A stretch of 64,000 bases of DNA from Streptomyces sp. NRRL S-244 (GCF_000717915.1 NZ_JOCX01000007.1:161662-225661), one strand, 5' to 3'; counted from the stretch's first letter, positions 56,577 to 64,000 are shown. The notes: generated by a model from the sequence alone, not told the origin. Program-made: numbers and translations.

Positions 56577-56847
56577 CCCGCGGTCCGAACAGTCCGCCTC
56601 CCCACCGTCCGCGAGGGCCCGCCAGGCCCCGCTCGCCGCACGGAAGCCCCGGACATAGGCTGGCCTTACCGAAGGCGGCCATGGTCCGCCGATCAGACCG
56701 TGCCGATCAGGCCGCCTCGTCGCCGATGGCCGCGCCTCGGCCATCGCACGGTCGGCCCGTGCGGCTGCCTACGGACGGCCGCGATCCCCGCCGGCACCTC
56801 CCGGCAGCCCTCGTCGTGCTGCTTTTCCGTGCGACCAGGGAGTCGCA

Positions 56848-57387
56848 ATGAGGAACCTCACTCGGGTACACCACCGGGCCGGGGCCTTCGCCGCAGCGGC
56901 GCTGATGGCCGGAGGCGCGATGTTCGCGACCGGCGCCACCGCGACCGTCGCCGGCTCGGCGGTACGCCCCGCCGAGCTCAGCCCCGCCCAGGAGCAGGCC
57001 ATCCTCGCCGAGACGAACACCGTACGCCAGCAGGCCGATCAGCCGCCTTTGACCTGGGACAGCTCGCTCGCCGAACAGGCTCAGGCCTGGGCCGACGACC
57101 CGGCGTCCACCGCGGGCGGCGAACTGACCCACGCCCCGGTGGACAACGCCGCCGAGAACATGTCCGGCTATCCGCCGGACCAGGCGACGGGGAGTTGGGC
57201 CACCGAGAAGAGCGCCTACGACGCCGACCCGGACCACGACTACGAGAGCAACCCGGCCGGGTACCGGACGTGGGGCCACTACTACAACATGATCGACGCC
57301 AAGTGGCACAAGATGGGCTGTGGCGCGAAGAGCGGCGTTCCCATCCCGGGTGGAGGCTGGGTCGTCGTGTGCCGCTACGGCGGCTGA
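56848..57387 (+). CDS. Secreted CAP/SCP-domain protein
   Basis: The 179-residue product has a signal peptide (RAGAFAAAALMAGGAMFATG, cleavage near the end of that stretch). The CAP domain shows AILAETNTVRQQADQPPLTW, ELTHAPVDNAAENMSGYPP, GHYYNMIDAKWHKMGCG and GWVVVCRYGG, with two Cys. It matches fungal- and plant-type PR-1 proteins more than the YkwD type. Some CAP proteins bind sterols or lipids. Its stop codon lies in the first copy of a 17-bp repeat. The 271 bp upstream (56577-56847) have no gene that I can support. Confidence 0.88.
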   Translation: MRNLTRVHHRAGAFAAAALMAGGAMFATGATATVAGSAVRPAELSPAQEQAILAETNTVRQQADQPPLTWDSSLAEQAQAWADDPASTAGGELTHAPVDNAAENMSGYPPDQATGSWATEKSAYDADPDHDYESNPAGYRTWGHYYNMIDAKWHKMGCGAKSGVPIPGGGWVVVCRYGG

Positions 57388-57432
57388 CGTACGGCGCGGG
57401 CTGACGTACGGCGCGGGCTGACGTGGGGCACG
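57382..57432. repeat. 17-bp tandem repeat x 3
   Basis: GGCTGACGTACGGCGCG is present twice exactly and once with changes (GGCTGACGTGGGGCACG). The first copy holds the stop codon TGA of the CAP-domain gene, and because 17 is not a multiple of three the copied TGAs fall in other frames. It lies at a convergent junction. Confidence 0.85.
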
Positions 57433-57444
57433 GGCAGGCGTGTG

Positions 57445-57894
57445 TCACGCCGGACGGCCGTCCCCGGCCTCGTGGTGCATGCCCGCGCACAGGGCCCAGA
57501 CGATGAAGAGGTTGACGGCGACCAACACCGTGGCCCAGACGGGGTAGTACGGGATCCACAGGAAGTTGGCGAGCGCGCCCAGACCTGCGACGAACACGCC
57601 GAAGAAGCGTGCCCACAGGGCTCCGGTGGCGAGCACGGCGCAACCCGCCAGGACGAGGAGGATGCCCACGATGAGGTGGACCCAGCCCCAGCCCGCCAGG
57701 CTGAACTCGAACACGTAGTGGCGCGTCGCGAGGAACAGTTCGTCGTTGGCGATGGCCGCGATTCCCTCGAAGATGGCCATCGCGCCACCGAAGATCATCA
57801 GCGCTGCCGCGAGGGTGGTGGTTCCGGATCTGGGCCCGTGCCACGGGCTCGGGGCGGCGTCGGGCGCTCTGGTCCGGGCGGAGTCACTGGCCAT
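57445..57894 (-). CDS. DUF7144-family membrane protein
   Basis: The 149-residue protein has four membrane segments with the family pattern (LAAALMIFGGAMAIFEGI, EFSLAGWGWVHLIVGILLVL, GALWARFFGVFVAGLGAL, WIPYYPVWATVLVAVNL). Function is unknown. GGAGG lies 5 nt before the ATG at 57894. It is divergent from the membrane/XRE/dehydrogenase operon and may share its palindromic control region. Confidence 0.88.
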   Translation of the reverse strand: MASDSARTRAPDAAPSPWHGPRSGTTTLAAALMIFGGAMAIFEGIAAIANDELFLATRHYVFEFSLAGWGWVHLIVGILLVLAGCAVLATGALWARFFGVFVAGLGALANFLWIPYYPVWATVLVAVNLFIVWALCAGMHHEAGDGRPA

Positions 57895-58020
57895 GTGGGC
57901 CTCCTTGCTTGGAGCGGCCGTCCGGTCAGCCGAGCGTTGCCGGACCGTCGCGATCTCCATCTCAGCGTGGCACGGGGGTCCTCCATCGGCACTCCGTCGG
58001 CATCCCGTCGAGACCTCGGG

Positions 58021-58086
58021 GTCAAGAATTCTTGACATCGTGTTGCGGCTGCTTGACACTCCGAGTGTCTGGTTTTCTTGACATCG
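58021..58086. promoter_or_regulatory. Palindrome cluster with three TTGACA boxes
   Basis: GTCAAGAATTCTTGAC at 58021-58036 is a perfect 16-bp palindrome. GACACTCCGAGTGTC at 58055-58069 is a 6+3+6 inverted repeat. TTCTTGACATCG occurs twice, at 58029 and 58075. Three TTGACA hexamers (58032, 58053, 58078) could be -35 boxes. The segment is AT-richer than its surroundings and directly precedes the membrane-protein gene; I infer a complex promoter and operator. Confidence 0.65.
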
Positions 58087-58095
58087 GGAGTGGCA

Positions 58096-58524
58096 GTGGC
58101 AGTCGAGGAGAAACGTGCCTGGAGCATGTTGGTGGTCGCGATCGGGTCGTACGCGCTGTACCTGTGGGCCGTACTGGAGCGCCCCGCGGGAGTGCCGCTG
58201 ACGCACGCGCCCTACGCGGGAACCCTGCTGTGGACGGTCGGCCTGTCGATCGTCGTGTCGATCGCCGCCCACATCGCGATCGCCGCGTCCTCGCCGCAGG
58301 ACGCGAACGTCAAGGACCAGCGAGACCGGGAGATCCACCGCTTCGGCGAGTACGTGGGGCAGTCGTTCGTCGTCATCGGCGCCGTGGCCGGTCTGCTGCT
58401 CGCGATGGCCGAGGCCGCACCGTTCTGGATCGCCAACGCCATCTACCTGGCTCTCGTCCTCTCGGCGGTGCTCAGCTTGGTGGTCAAGGTCATCTCGTAC
58501 CGGTTCGGTTTCCACCCGCGGTGA
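58096..58524 (+). CDS. Small membrane protein paired with XRE regulator (DUF2178-like)
   Basis: The 142-residue protein has four membrane segments (LVVAIGSYALYLWAVLE, LLWTVGLSIVVSIAAHIAI, SFVVIGAVAGLLLAMAEA, AIYLALVLSAVLSLVVKVIS) and a charged cytoplasmic loop (ANVKDQRDREIHRFGEYVG). Similar four-helix proteins (DUF2178 type) are commonly next to a small XRE regulator, as here. The start GTG at 58096 follows GGGAG; other in-frame starts (58090, 58078) exist. The stop overlaps the XRE start. Confidence 0.8.
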   Translation: MAVEEKRAWSMLVVAIGSYALYLWAVLERPAGVPLTHAPYAGTLLWTVGLSIVVSIAAHIAIAASSPQDANVKDQRDREIHRFGEYVGQSFVVIGAVAGLLLAMAEAAPFWIANAIYLALVLSAVLSLVVKVISYRFGFHPR

Positions 58525-58802
58525 AGCCGACGAGGGTCACCAACACCATCCGCGCCCAGCGCTTCGCGCACGACGAGATGACCCAGGCCGAGCTCGCCCG
58601 CCGCATCGGCGTGAGCCGCCAGACGGTCATCGCCATCGAGCAGGGCCGCTACTCGCCCTCGCTGGAGATGGCCTTCCAGATCGCCCAGGTGTTCGGGGTG
58701 CCCCTCGACAGCGTCTTCCAGTACGCGGCCGGCAGCGGCACCGGCGGCGCGAACGGCACGAGCACATCCGGTGGCACGGACGACGACAGGGGAGACAGCT
58801 GA
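58521..58802 (+). CDS. Small XRE-type regulator
   Basis: The 93-residue protein is one Cro/C1 helix-turn-helix: NTIRAQRFAHDEMTQAELAR, IGVSRQTVIAIEQGRYSPSL and a short Gly/Ser/Thr tail. It resembles YozG/YgzD-type regulators that travel with membrane proteins. The GTG overlaps the stop of the membrane gene and its stop overlaps the dehydrogenase start (TGATG), so the three form a tight operon. It probably binds the palindromes upstream. Confidence 0.9.
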   Translation: MKPTRVTNTIRAQRFAHDEMTQAELARRIGVSRQTVIAIEQGRYSPSLEMAFQIAQVFGVPLDSVFQYAAGSGTGGANGTSTSGGTDDDRGDS

Positions 58803-59803
58803 TGAGAGCCATCGTCCAAGACGTGTACGGACCGCCCGAAGTCCTGCGTCTCGAGGAGATCGAGCGGCCCGTTCCCGGGCCCGGCGAGGTGCTGCTGCGC
58901 GTGCACGCGGCCGGCCTCGACCAGGGGGTCTGGCACCTGATGACGGGCACGCCCTACGCACTCCGCGCGGCCGGATTCGGCCTGCGCGCACCCGGACAGC
59001 GGGTCCGGGGCATGGACGTCGCGGGCCGCGTCGAGGCCGTCGGAGCGGGCGTCACCCGCTTCCGGCGGGGCGACGAGGTGTACGGCACCTGCGCCGGCTC
59101 CTTCGCGGAGTACGCGTGCGCCAAGGAGGACGGCCTGGCTCCGCGGCCGGCCCGGCTCACCCCCGAAGAGGCGGCGGTCGTCGCGATCTCGGGGAGCACG
59201 GCCCTCCAGGCGCTGCGGGCAGGCCGGCTGACGCCCGGTCAGCGGGTCCTGGTGATCGGCGCCGCGGGCGGGGTGGGGACGTACGCCGTCCAACTGGCCA
59301 AGGCGCTCGGGGCCGGACACGTCACCGGGGTGTGCAGCACCCCCAAAACGGAGCTGGTCCGCTCCCTGGGAGCCGACGAGGTCGTGGACTACACCCGCGA
59401 GGACCCCACCGACGTGGTCCACCCGTACGACCTCGTCCTCGACATCGGCGGCAACCGCCCCCTCCGCCGGCTGCGCCGGGCCCTGGCCCCGCGCGGGACC
59501 CTGATCATCGTCGGCGGCGAGACCGACGGCCGCTGGATCGGCGGCCACGACCGGCAGTTGCGCGCCCTGCTGCTGTCGCCGTTCACCCGTCACCGCCTGC
59601 GCGGACTCGTCGTCACCCCGCGCCCCGAGGACCTGCGGGCCCTCGGGGAGTTCATCGAGTCCGGCGCGCTCACCCCGGTGGTGGACCGTACGTACCCGCT
59701 GCCGGAAGTCCCGGACGCGATACGCCGCCTCCGGGAAGGCCACGTACGCGGCAAGATCGCGATTCGCGTCCAGGAAATCGTGTCGGCGGTGAGCGTGCGG
59801 TAG
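58802..59803 (+). CDS. MDR-family NAD(P)-dependent alcohol dehydrogenase / quinone oxidoreductase
   Basis: The 333-residue protein has the GroES-like N-terminus (MRAIVQDVYGPPEVLRLEEI, VGAGVTRFRRGDEVYG) and the Rossmann site VLVIGAAGGVGTYAVQLAKA. The catalytic zinc ligands of classical alcohol dehydrogenases are not obvious, so it is closer to zinc-independent quinone oxidoreductases. It ends with the usual HVRGKIAIRV plus ten residues. Its last 214 bp overlap the end of the opposite membrane-protein frame. It is the last gene of the XRE operon. Confidence 0.9.
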   Translation: MRAIVQDVYGPPEVLRLEEIERPVPGPGEVLLRVHAAGLDQGVWHLMTGTPYALRAAGFGLRAPGQRVRGMDVAGRVEAVGAGVTRFRRGDEVYGTCAGSFAEYACAKEDGLAPRPARLTPEEAAVVAISGSTALQALRAGRLTPGQRVLVIGAAGGVGTYAVQLAKALGAGHVTGVCSTPKTELVRSLGADEVVDYTREDPTDVVHPYDLVLDIGGNRPLRRLRRALAPRGTLIIVGGETDGRWIGGHDRQLRALLLSPFTRHRLRGLVVTPRPEDLRALGEFIESGALTPVVDRTYPLPEVPDAIRRLREGHVRGKIAIRVQEIVSAVSVR

Positions 59804-60918
59804 TGGGCGGCTATGCGCAGCAGCCAGGCGACCTCCTCGCGCGGGGTGCGGCCGCCGGCCAGGCCGTCGAGCACCGAGGGCAGGCCGGGCGAGGGCAGGC
59901 CGTGCCCCCGCTGCCGTACGGCGGCGCACAGCCAGCGGGCCTCGGTGAGCGCGGGGTCCTCTCCGGGAGCGGCGGGCGGCCCCGGCGGGGCGCCGTCGCG
60001 CAGGGCCAGGGCCGCGTCGCGGATCGCGAAGGCGCGGTGGGCCACGTCGAGGCTGCGGTCGCCGGAGGTGAACAGGCCCCGCAGCCGGCTGGTCGGGGTG
60101 CCGAGGACGACGTGGGGCACGGCGTGGACGAGGTCGGCCCACAGCGGGTGCAGCCGCCAGAGCGCGCACTGGTCGCGCAGGTAACGCAGGAACGTACGGG
60201 TCGGGGGCAGGGTGATGCCCAGCGCGAGCAGCACCATGGCCAGGGCGGGGAGGATCTCGGACATGGTGTCCGAAGGGAGTACGGGCTTGCCGTCCGGGCC
60301 CGTCTCGCGGGAGTTGCCCAGGTGCAGGACCAACCAGATCCGGTAGACCGTGTAGACGACGGTGGTGGCGGTGGCGCCGGCGAGGCAGAGGATGCCGGCG
60401 CGCAGCAGTCCGGGCTCCACGGTGTCGCGGTTGGACCAGAACAGGACGGTGGCCTGGGCGGCGGAGGTGGCGAGGAAGGCGTAGAAGATGGCCATGTAGA
60501 GCAGCACGGCGGGTTCGCCGAAGTGCGCGTCGATGCCGTACCCGCCGGCGTCGTGCGGGAGCCAGACGACGTAGAGGACGGTCAGGGCGCAGGCCGCGGC
60601 GATGGCGAGCAGGTGCCGGGCGTGCACGCGGCGCCGTCCCACGGACGCGCGCCGGTTGACGGTGTGGACGAAGTCGAGCATGAACGACGTCCCGGCGATC
60701 CCGGTGAGGTGCTTGAGGAGCTGGGTGATGTCGCCGACGCCGGACGCGTCCTGGAGCAGCCGGTCCACCAGGGGGATCCGGACGATCTGGGAGGCGTCGA
60801 TGCACACGAGCGTGCACCACAGCGTGCGGCTGGTGGGGGTGGCGAAGGCGGTGGGCGCCCGCCAGACCACCAGGACCGTGAGCAGGAGGGGCATGAGCCA
60901 TTCGTTGACGGAGCGCAC
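59590..60918 (-). CDS. MAB_1171c (DUF6545)-type membrane protein
   Basis: The 442-residue frame has seven membrane segments (for example ARHLLAIAAACALTVLYVVW, EPAVLLYMAIFYAFLATSAA, CLAGATATTVVYTVYRIWL, AMVLLALGITLPPTRTFL) and then a cytoplasmic tail with the family phrase LRDQCALWRLHPLWADLVHA. The tail after WLLRIAAHYRTLTADTI (about 75 residues) is Arg/Ser-rich and antisense to the dehydrogenase gene, so the family domain probably ends near 59800. It starts at a GTG 3 bp after the ImmA-type stop. It is the third gene of a regulator-ImmA-membrane module. The function is unknown. Confidence 0.8.
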   Translation of the reverse strand: MRSVNEWLMPLLLTVLVVWRAPTAFATPTSRTLWCTLVCIDASQIVRIPLVDRLLQDASGVGDITQLLKHLTGIAGTSFMLDFVHTVNRRASVGRRRVHARHLLAIAAACALTVLYVVWLPHDAGGYGIDAHFGEPAVLLYMAIFYAFLATSAAQATVLFWSNRDTVEPGLLRAGILCLAGATATTVVYTVYRIWLVLHLGNSRETGPDGKPVLPSDTMSEILPALAMVLLALGITLPPTRTFLRYLRDQCALWRLHPLWADLVHAVPHVVLGTPTSRLRGLFTSGDRSLDVAHRAFAIRDAALALRDGAPPGPPAAPGEDPALTEARWLCAAVRQRGHGLPSPGLPSVLDGLAGGRTPREEVAWLLRIAAHYRTLTADTISWTRIAILPRTWPSRRRRIASGTSGSGYVRSTTGVSAPDSMNSPRARRSSGRGVTTSPRRR

Positions 60919-60921
60919 GGC

Positions 60922-61434
60922 TTACTTCCTGCGGCGGCGTATGGGGTGGAGGAGGTTCTCGGCGAGGCGGCGGGAGACGGCCGTGGTCGGGGTCTCGCGG
61001 CCGATGCGGTCGGCGAGCAGCAGGGCGATCATCTCGGCCTCCTGCTCCTCGGCGGTGCGGTAACTCGTCCGCCCGGCGGCCATGGCTCCGTTCACCAGTT
61101 CCGGGGTCAGGTCGGGGAGCAGCTCCGTGAGCCGGGACAGCTCGAACTCGCCTTGGTGACCGCAGATGACGTGGCCGAGCTCATGGAGCTTGATGAGGTC
61201 CTGGTGGGCCGGGCTGGTGTGCGGTTCGTAGAAGACGACGTCCACGCTGGGCAGGGCTATCCACAGCCCGCAGGGCGCGTCGGGGCCCAGCAGGGGCAGC
61301 GGTTCCATCACGATCGGGCGGCCGCGCTGCTCTTCGAGCGTGGCCCTGAAGCTGTCCACGGTGAACGGGCTGGGCAGGTCCAGGCCGGCCAGGATGCCTT
61401 CACAGCGTTTGCGTAGACCTCGCGGCAGAGGCAT
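60922..61434 (-). CDS. ImmA/IrrE-type metallopeptidase-like protein
   Basis: The 170-residue protein carries the zinc motif HELGHVICGHQGEFELS (HExxH with a distal Glu) near residue 77, and the family opening LPSPFTVDSFRATLEEQRGR. ImmA/IrrE proteases cut repressors, and in Streptomyces such genes are often called toxins. It lies between an XRE-like regulator and a MAB_1171c membrane gene, 3 bp before the latter. I infer that it cleaves or controls the partner regulator. Confidence 0.88.
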   Translation of the reverse strand: MPLPRGLRKRCEGILAGLDLPSPFTVDSFRATLEEQRGRPIVMEPLPLLGPDAPCGLWIALPSVDVVFYEPHTSPAHQDLIKLHELGHVICGHQGEFELSRLTELLPDLTPELVNGAMAAGRTSYRTAEEQEAEMIALLLADRIGRETPTTAVSRRLAENLLHPIRRRRK

Positions 61435-61525
61435 GAGCGGGTCGAAATCCTCGTGTCGGTGCGACCGCGGGCGGTGCGCCGACGGCGGGAGGGAGGGGGA
61501 ACAGGAACAGGGGGAGTGGGCCGGG

Positions 61526-62041
61526 CTAGGACGGCGGCTTGGCTTCCTGTTCCAGTTGGACGAGCTTGTCGGCGAGGGCGACGAGCATGTTCAGGCTGCT
61601 GTCGGACAGCCCGGACGCGCGCTGGACCAGGCCCACGACCTCGGAGTTGTCCAGTGCCTGGCGCAGGCCGCTGATCTTGTCGAGCCGGGCGAGCTGGTCG
61701 TCGACCGCGGCGGCCTTCATGTCGTCGAGGAAGTAGCCGGCGCCGGCCTGGATGCCGAAGCCGCGGCCCAGCCAGTCGAGTGTGTCCACGGTGGGGTTGG
61801 GGGCCTGGCCCTTCTGGTTCACGCCGTGGTGAAGGTTGCGGATGGTGTCCTTGGAGATGACGTCCCGGCCCGCGAGGGTGTTGATGCGCTCGGCGAGCTC
61901 GCGGTAGGCCGGAGCCCGGCCGCCCGTGCGCTCGGTCTCGCGCGCGATGAGCCCGTCCAGGCGGTCGGCGATCTTCCGAGCCCGATCCGCCGGGTGGTCC
62001 GCGGCTTCGCCGGCGGCCTTCCGGGGCCCTGGTCCGCTCAC
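61526..62041 (-). CDS. XRE-like regulator of the ImmA/MAB_1171c module
   Basis: The 171-residue protein shows a helix-turn-helix-like region (AYRELAERINTLAGRDVISK, DTIRNLHHGVNQKGQAPNPT, VDTLDWLGRGFGIQAGAGYF) and a C-terminal helical part (RASGLSDSSLNMLVALADKL). The GTG at 62041 is preferred because GGAGG lies 7 nt before it; an ATG at 62068 is also in frame. It is the first gene of the module, 91 bp before the metallopeptidase gene. It may be the target of that protease and may bind the palindromes upstream. Confidence 0.85.
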   Translation of the reverse strand: MSGPGPRKAAGEAADHPADRARKIADRLDGLIARETERTGGRAPAYRELAERINTLAGRDVISKDTIRNLHHGVNQKGQAPNPTVDTLDWLGRGFGIQAGAGYFLDDMKAAAVDDQLARLDKISGLRQALDNSEVVGLVQRASGLSDSSLNMLVALADKLVQLEQEAKPPS

Positions 62042-62275
62042 TGTTACGCCTCCGATCAAGATCTTCATACGGTACCGCCGTGTTTCGCTGTGACGATTTT
62101 GATCGCTCCAGCCGTCAAAGCGGAACCCCTGATCGGTTGCCCGCGGACTCCGCACCGAAACGATCAAGTGTCCTGTCCGGGCGGATCGAGCAGGCAAAGA
62201 GGGCGAACCGCCTCAACATAAGCGGAATTTACGGAGCATCTCCGACCGGTCTGGAGGGGGTGAGGCGCGCTTGAC

Positions 62276-62328
62276 CTGGCGATCTAAATCGCCGAATCTG
62301 ATCCCTGTTCGGCGATTTAAATCGCCAG
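62276..62328. promoter_or_regulatory. Twin 16-bp AT-rich palindromes
   Basis: GGCGATCTAAATCGCC at 62278-62293 (one mismatch) and GGCGATTTAAATCGCC at 62311-62326 (perfect) are two copies of one palindrome, centre to centre 33 bp. Together with flanking CT/GAA and TTC/AG they form a 21-bp inverted repeat around an 11-nt spacer. They stand in the divergent region between the XRE-like regulator (start 62041) and the lipoprotein gene (start 62399). This is a strong candidate operator; which regulator binds is not known. Confidence 0.75.
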
Positions 62329-62398
62329 ACGGCGCGGGTGGTGCGCTTCGGCATCCACCCGCACACCCCTTCCGTTCTTGCCGACCCCGGGAGCAGTC

Positions 62399-63247
62399 GT
62401 GCCCAAAACCCCCCGGAGAAGTACCGCCGCTGCGGCGACCGCGGTCCTCGCCCTGTTCGCACTGACGGCCGTCGGCTGCGGCAGCGCAGGGACCCCGTCC
62501 GCGGACGGCTCCCACCCGCCCGTCTCCGCGCCGGCATCCGAGCCGTCCCGGTCCGCGTCCCCCTCGGCCGCGGCCGGATCCCCCGTGCCGAAGGGCGGGG
62601 AGCGGCCGTCTTCGGCGGCTCCGGGCGGTACGAAGGCCACGACGCCGCGTCCGGCCGAGGCCGAGGCCGCGGGCCGGCCGGCCGCGCGGCTCACGGCCGT
62701 GACACCGGAAGGCATCACGGCGCTGCCGGGGCAAAAGGCCACCGACTGGAAGCCCGACGGCCCGCTCTCCAGCCGGGAGTTGCACGGGGAGAAGATCACC
62801 GTCAATGAGTGCGCCGCCGTCTCGGGCGCCCGGTCCTGGCAGCAGCAGGGCTACATCAGCGCCGCCAAGAACCCGGCGGGGCAGCAGGCCTTCGGCTTCG
62901 CCGACCAGGCCGCGGCAGCGGAGGCGTACCGCCGGATCCTCACCGCCATGGACGGCTGCAAGACCGCCTCGCGCAAGGCGCAGGCCGCGGCGGCGGTCGA
63001 GGAGGACGCGGAAGTCGCCACCACCGCGAGCGCGCAGGACGCCACCGCCTGGTCCAGGCAGTCGACGGGGACGGGCGGGATGTCGGCCGCCGACCGGCAG
63101 ACCAACCACATCTACGCCGTCCAGCGGGGCGAGTTCCTCGTCCTCTTCCAGTTCGACGAGCTGGCCGAGCGGGCCGCGAAGCCCTACGACACCCGAGGCG
63201 ACGCCGAACTCCTGACCACGCTCGCGGAACAGACGCGCCGGCGCTGA
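62399..63247 (+). CDS. Lipoprotein of unknown function
   Basis: The 282-residue product has a signal peptide with lipobox (LALFALTAVGC), about 85 Pro/Ser/Ala-rich residues and a C-terminal domain (LTAVTPEGITALPGQKATDW, NECAAVSGARSWQQQGYISA, EAYRRILTAMDGCKTASRKA, HIYAVQRGEFLVLFQFDELA). The domain looks like the PknH-sensor or similar lipoprotein fold with two Cys (C in NECAAV and DGCKTA), but I cannot assign it. The GTG at 62399 follows GGGAG. The twin palindromes lie 71-123 bp upstream. A gene for a secreted NlpC/P60-like protein follows 44 bp later. Confidence 0.8.
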   Translation: MPKTPRRSTAAAATAVLALFALTAVGCGSAGTPSADGSHPPVSAPASEPSRSASPSAAAGSPVPKGGERPSSAAPGGTKATTPRPAEAEAAGRPAARLTAVTPEGITALPGQKATDWKPDGPLSSRELHGEKITVNECAAVSGARSWQQQGYISAAKNPAGQQAFGFADQAAAAEAYRRILTAMDGCKTASRKAQAAAAVEEDAEVATTASAQDATAWSRQSTGTGGMSAADRQTNHIYAVQRGEFLVLFQFDELAERAAKPYDTRGDAELLTTLAEQTRRR

Positions 63248-63291
63248 ACCGCCCATTCCATCCCTCGAACCATCCGACTCAAGGAGATCCC

Positions 63292-64000
63292 TTGTCCTTC
63301 AGTTCCCCAGTGGCCCGCACCACCACCGCCCTGGTGGCCGCCGCCATCGCCGTCGCTCTGGCGTCCGGCACCGCCCACGCCGACAGCATCCAGGCCAACT
63401 CCGCATCGGTCACCTCCACCGGATCGCTCGGCAACAGCGCCGCGCCGGGCGGCACGGTGACCCGCGGCCAGGTGCTGAACAGGGCGCAGGCCTGGGTCAA
63501 CCAGTCCGTGCCCTACAGCGCGAACGGCCTGGAGGCCCCGTACAGCTGGTGGGCCGACGGCCAGACCGGCGGGCGGTACCGCCAGGACTGCTCCGGCTTC
63601 GTCTCCATGGCCTGGCAGCTCGGTTCGAGCCCCACGACGTACGGACTCCCGAGCTACTCGACCGAGATAAGCAAGTGGGACCTGCAGCCGGGCGACATCC
63701 TCAACAGCAGTGAGCACGTGGTCCTGTTCGCCGGCTGGCGCGACAAGTCGGCAGGGACGTTCAACTACTACCAGGAGAGCAGCCGCAGGAAGCCGACCAA
63801 CTACAACACGGACGGCGACCTCAACGCGGGCTCCCTGTCCTCGCACCCCATGAGCAGCTACTCGGCGCTGCGGTACAAGAAGATCGCCGACTCGGCGAGC
63901 CCTTCGCGTGCGGGTGTGTACCGCCCTGGTGAGTCCGTTTTCTACGTGTCCGGCGTGGACGGGGGTCTTGCCGGGCATGCGGGGTTTGGTGCGGAGGGTG
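63292..64000 (+). CDS. Secreted NlpC/P60-like protein (partial)
   Basis: The gene runs off the right edge; about 236 codons are visible. A TTG start is set by AAGGAG at 5-nt spacing. There is a signal peptide (RTTTALVAAAIAVALASGTA, cleavage near AHADS). The domain has the cysteine-peptidase type motifs: YRQDCSGFVSMAWQLGS (Cys) and SEHVVLFAGWRDK (His). This pattern suits peptidoglycan-cleaving NlpC/P60 or related amidase-type enzymes. The visible end (AGVYRPGESVFYVSGVDG) starts a second, possibly beta-propeller or lectin-like module. It may be co-transcribed with the lipoprotein. Confidence 0.82.
   Translation, partial: MSFSSPVARTTTALVAAAIAVALASGTAHADSIQANSASVTSTGSLGNSAAPGGTVTRGQVLNRAQAWVNQSVPYSANGLEAPYSWWADGQTGGRYRQDCSGFVSMAWQLGSSPTTYGLPSYSTEISKWDLQPGDILNSSEHVVLFAGWRDKSAGTFNYYQESSRRKPTNYNTDGDLNAGSLSSHPMSSYSALRYKKIADSASPSRAGVYRPGESVFYVSGVDGGLAGHAGFGAEG

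Overview
The window is chromosomal DNA from a Streptomyces-type actinomycete. GC content is very high, GTG and TTG starts are common, and many small families typical of Streptomyces occur (DUF5937/ArsR, DUF5996, DUF6131, MAB_1171c, EACC1, GHKL anti-sigma and STAS proteins). Many products are exported lipoproteins or have Tat/Sec signals. I see no rRNA, tRNA, CRISPR array, prophage or IS element. Gene order was read by hand and all family names come from recognised motifs, not from a database search.

Region 1 (1-6.9 kb): sugar-transfer genes (DUF2064-type and family-2 glycosyltransferases, an NAD-dependent epimerase with an inserted Cys motif), an OmpR-type two-component system, a secreted protein, a MepB-family protein and an MscS channel. 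Region 2 (7.1-12.6 kb): a secreted GH2 exo-beta-D-glucosaminidase 17 bp behind a methyltransferase gene, then a class V aminotransferase and a secreted Ig-fold protein. Region 3 (12.7-20.4 kb): small membrane and regulatory genes, including an ArsR-SRPBCC pair, a succinate-semialdehyde dehydrogenase, a convergent anti-sigma kinase/STAS pair and a striking eight-copy 14-bp direct repeat in front of a winged-helix gene. Region 4 (20.4-32.9 kb): an ArAE/FUSC exporter, a GH18 chitinase with CBM2, a DM13 protein, a ricin-type lectin, DoxX, a Rieske lipoprotein, and an SDR/LysR divergent pair. Region 5 (32.5-42 kb): a universal stress protein with an APC permease, a non-canonical Nramp, a repeat-containing secreted protein, and katG diverging from its Fur-type regulator.

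Region 6 (42.1-56.6 kb) is the most unusual part. It has a membrane protein next to a GGCT-SGNH fusion. Next comes a 259-residue protein of unknown family, 45 bp ahead of a 1419-residue membrane CHAT (caspase-like) protein whose last codons overlap a MmyB-type regulator. An amidohydrolase separates this from a tight three-gene unit: an EACC1 adaptor, a transmembrane caspase with substrate-binding-like and VWA domains, and a lone solute-binding lipoprotein. I read the region as two adjacent caspase-type conflict or cell-death modules. The small protein before the CHAT gene has a size and motif order that recall gasdermin pore-forming domains; this is an inference and needs fold prediction.

Region 7 (56.8-64 kb): a CAP-domain secreted protein, a DUF7144 membrane protein, a membrane protein/XRE/alcohol dehydrogenase operon behind several palindromes, the three-gene module regulator-ImmA/IrrE-MAB_1171c, two near-identical AT-rich 16-bp palindromes, a lipoprotein, and an NlpC/P60-like secreted protein cut by the window edge.

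Short tandem repeats sit at three convergent gene junctions (20344, 42092, 57382); in two of them every repeat copy carries a TGA.
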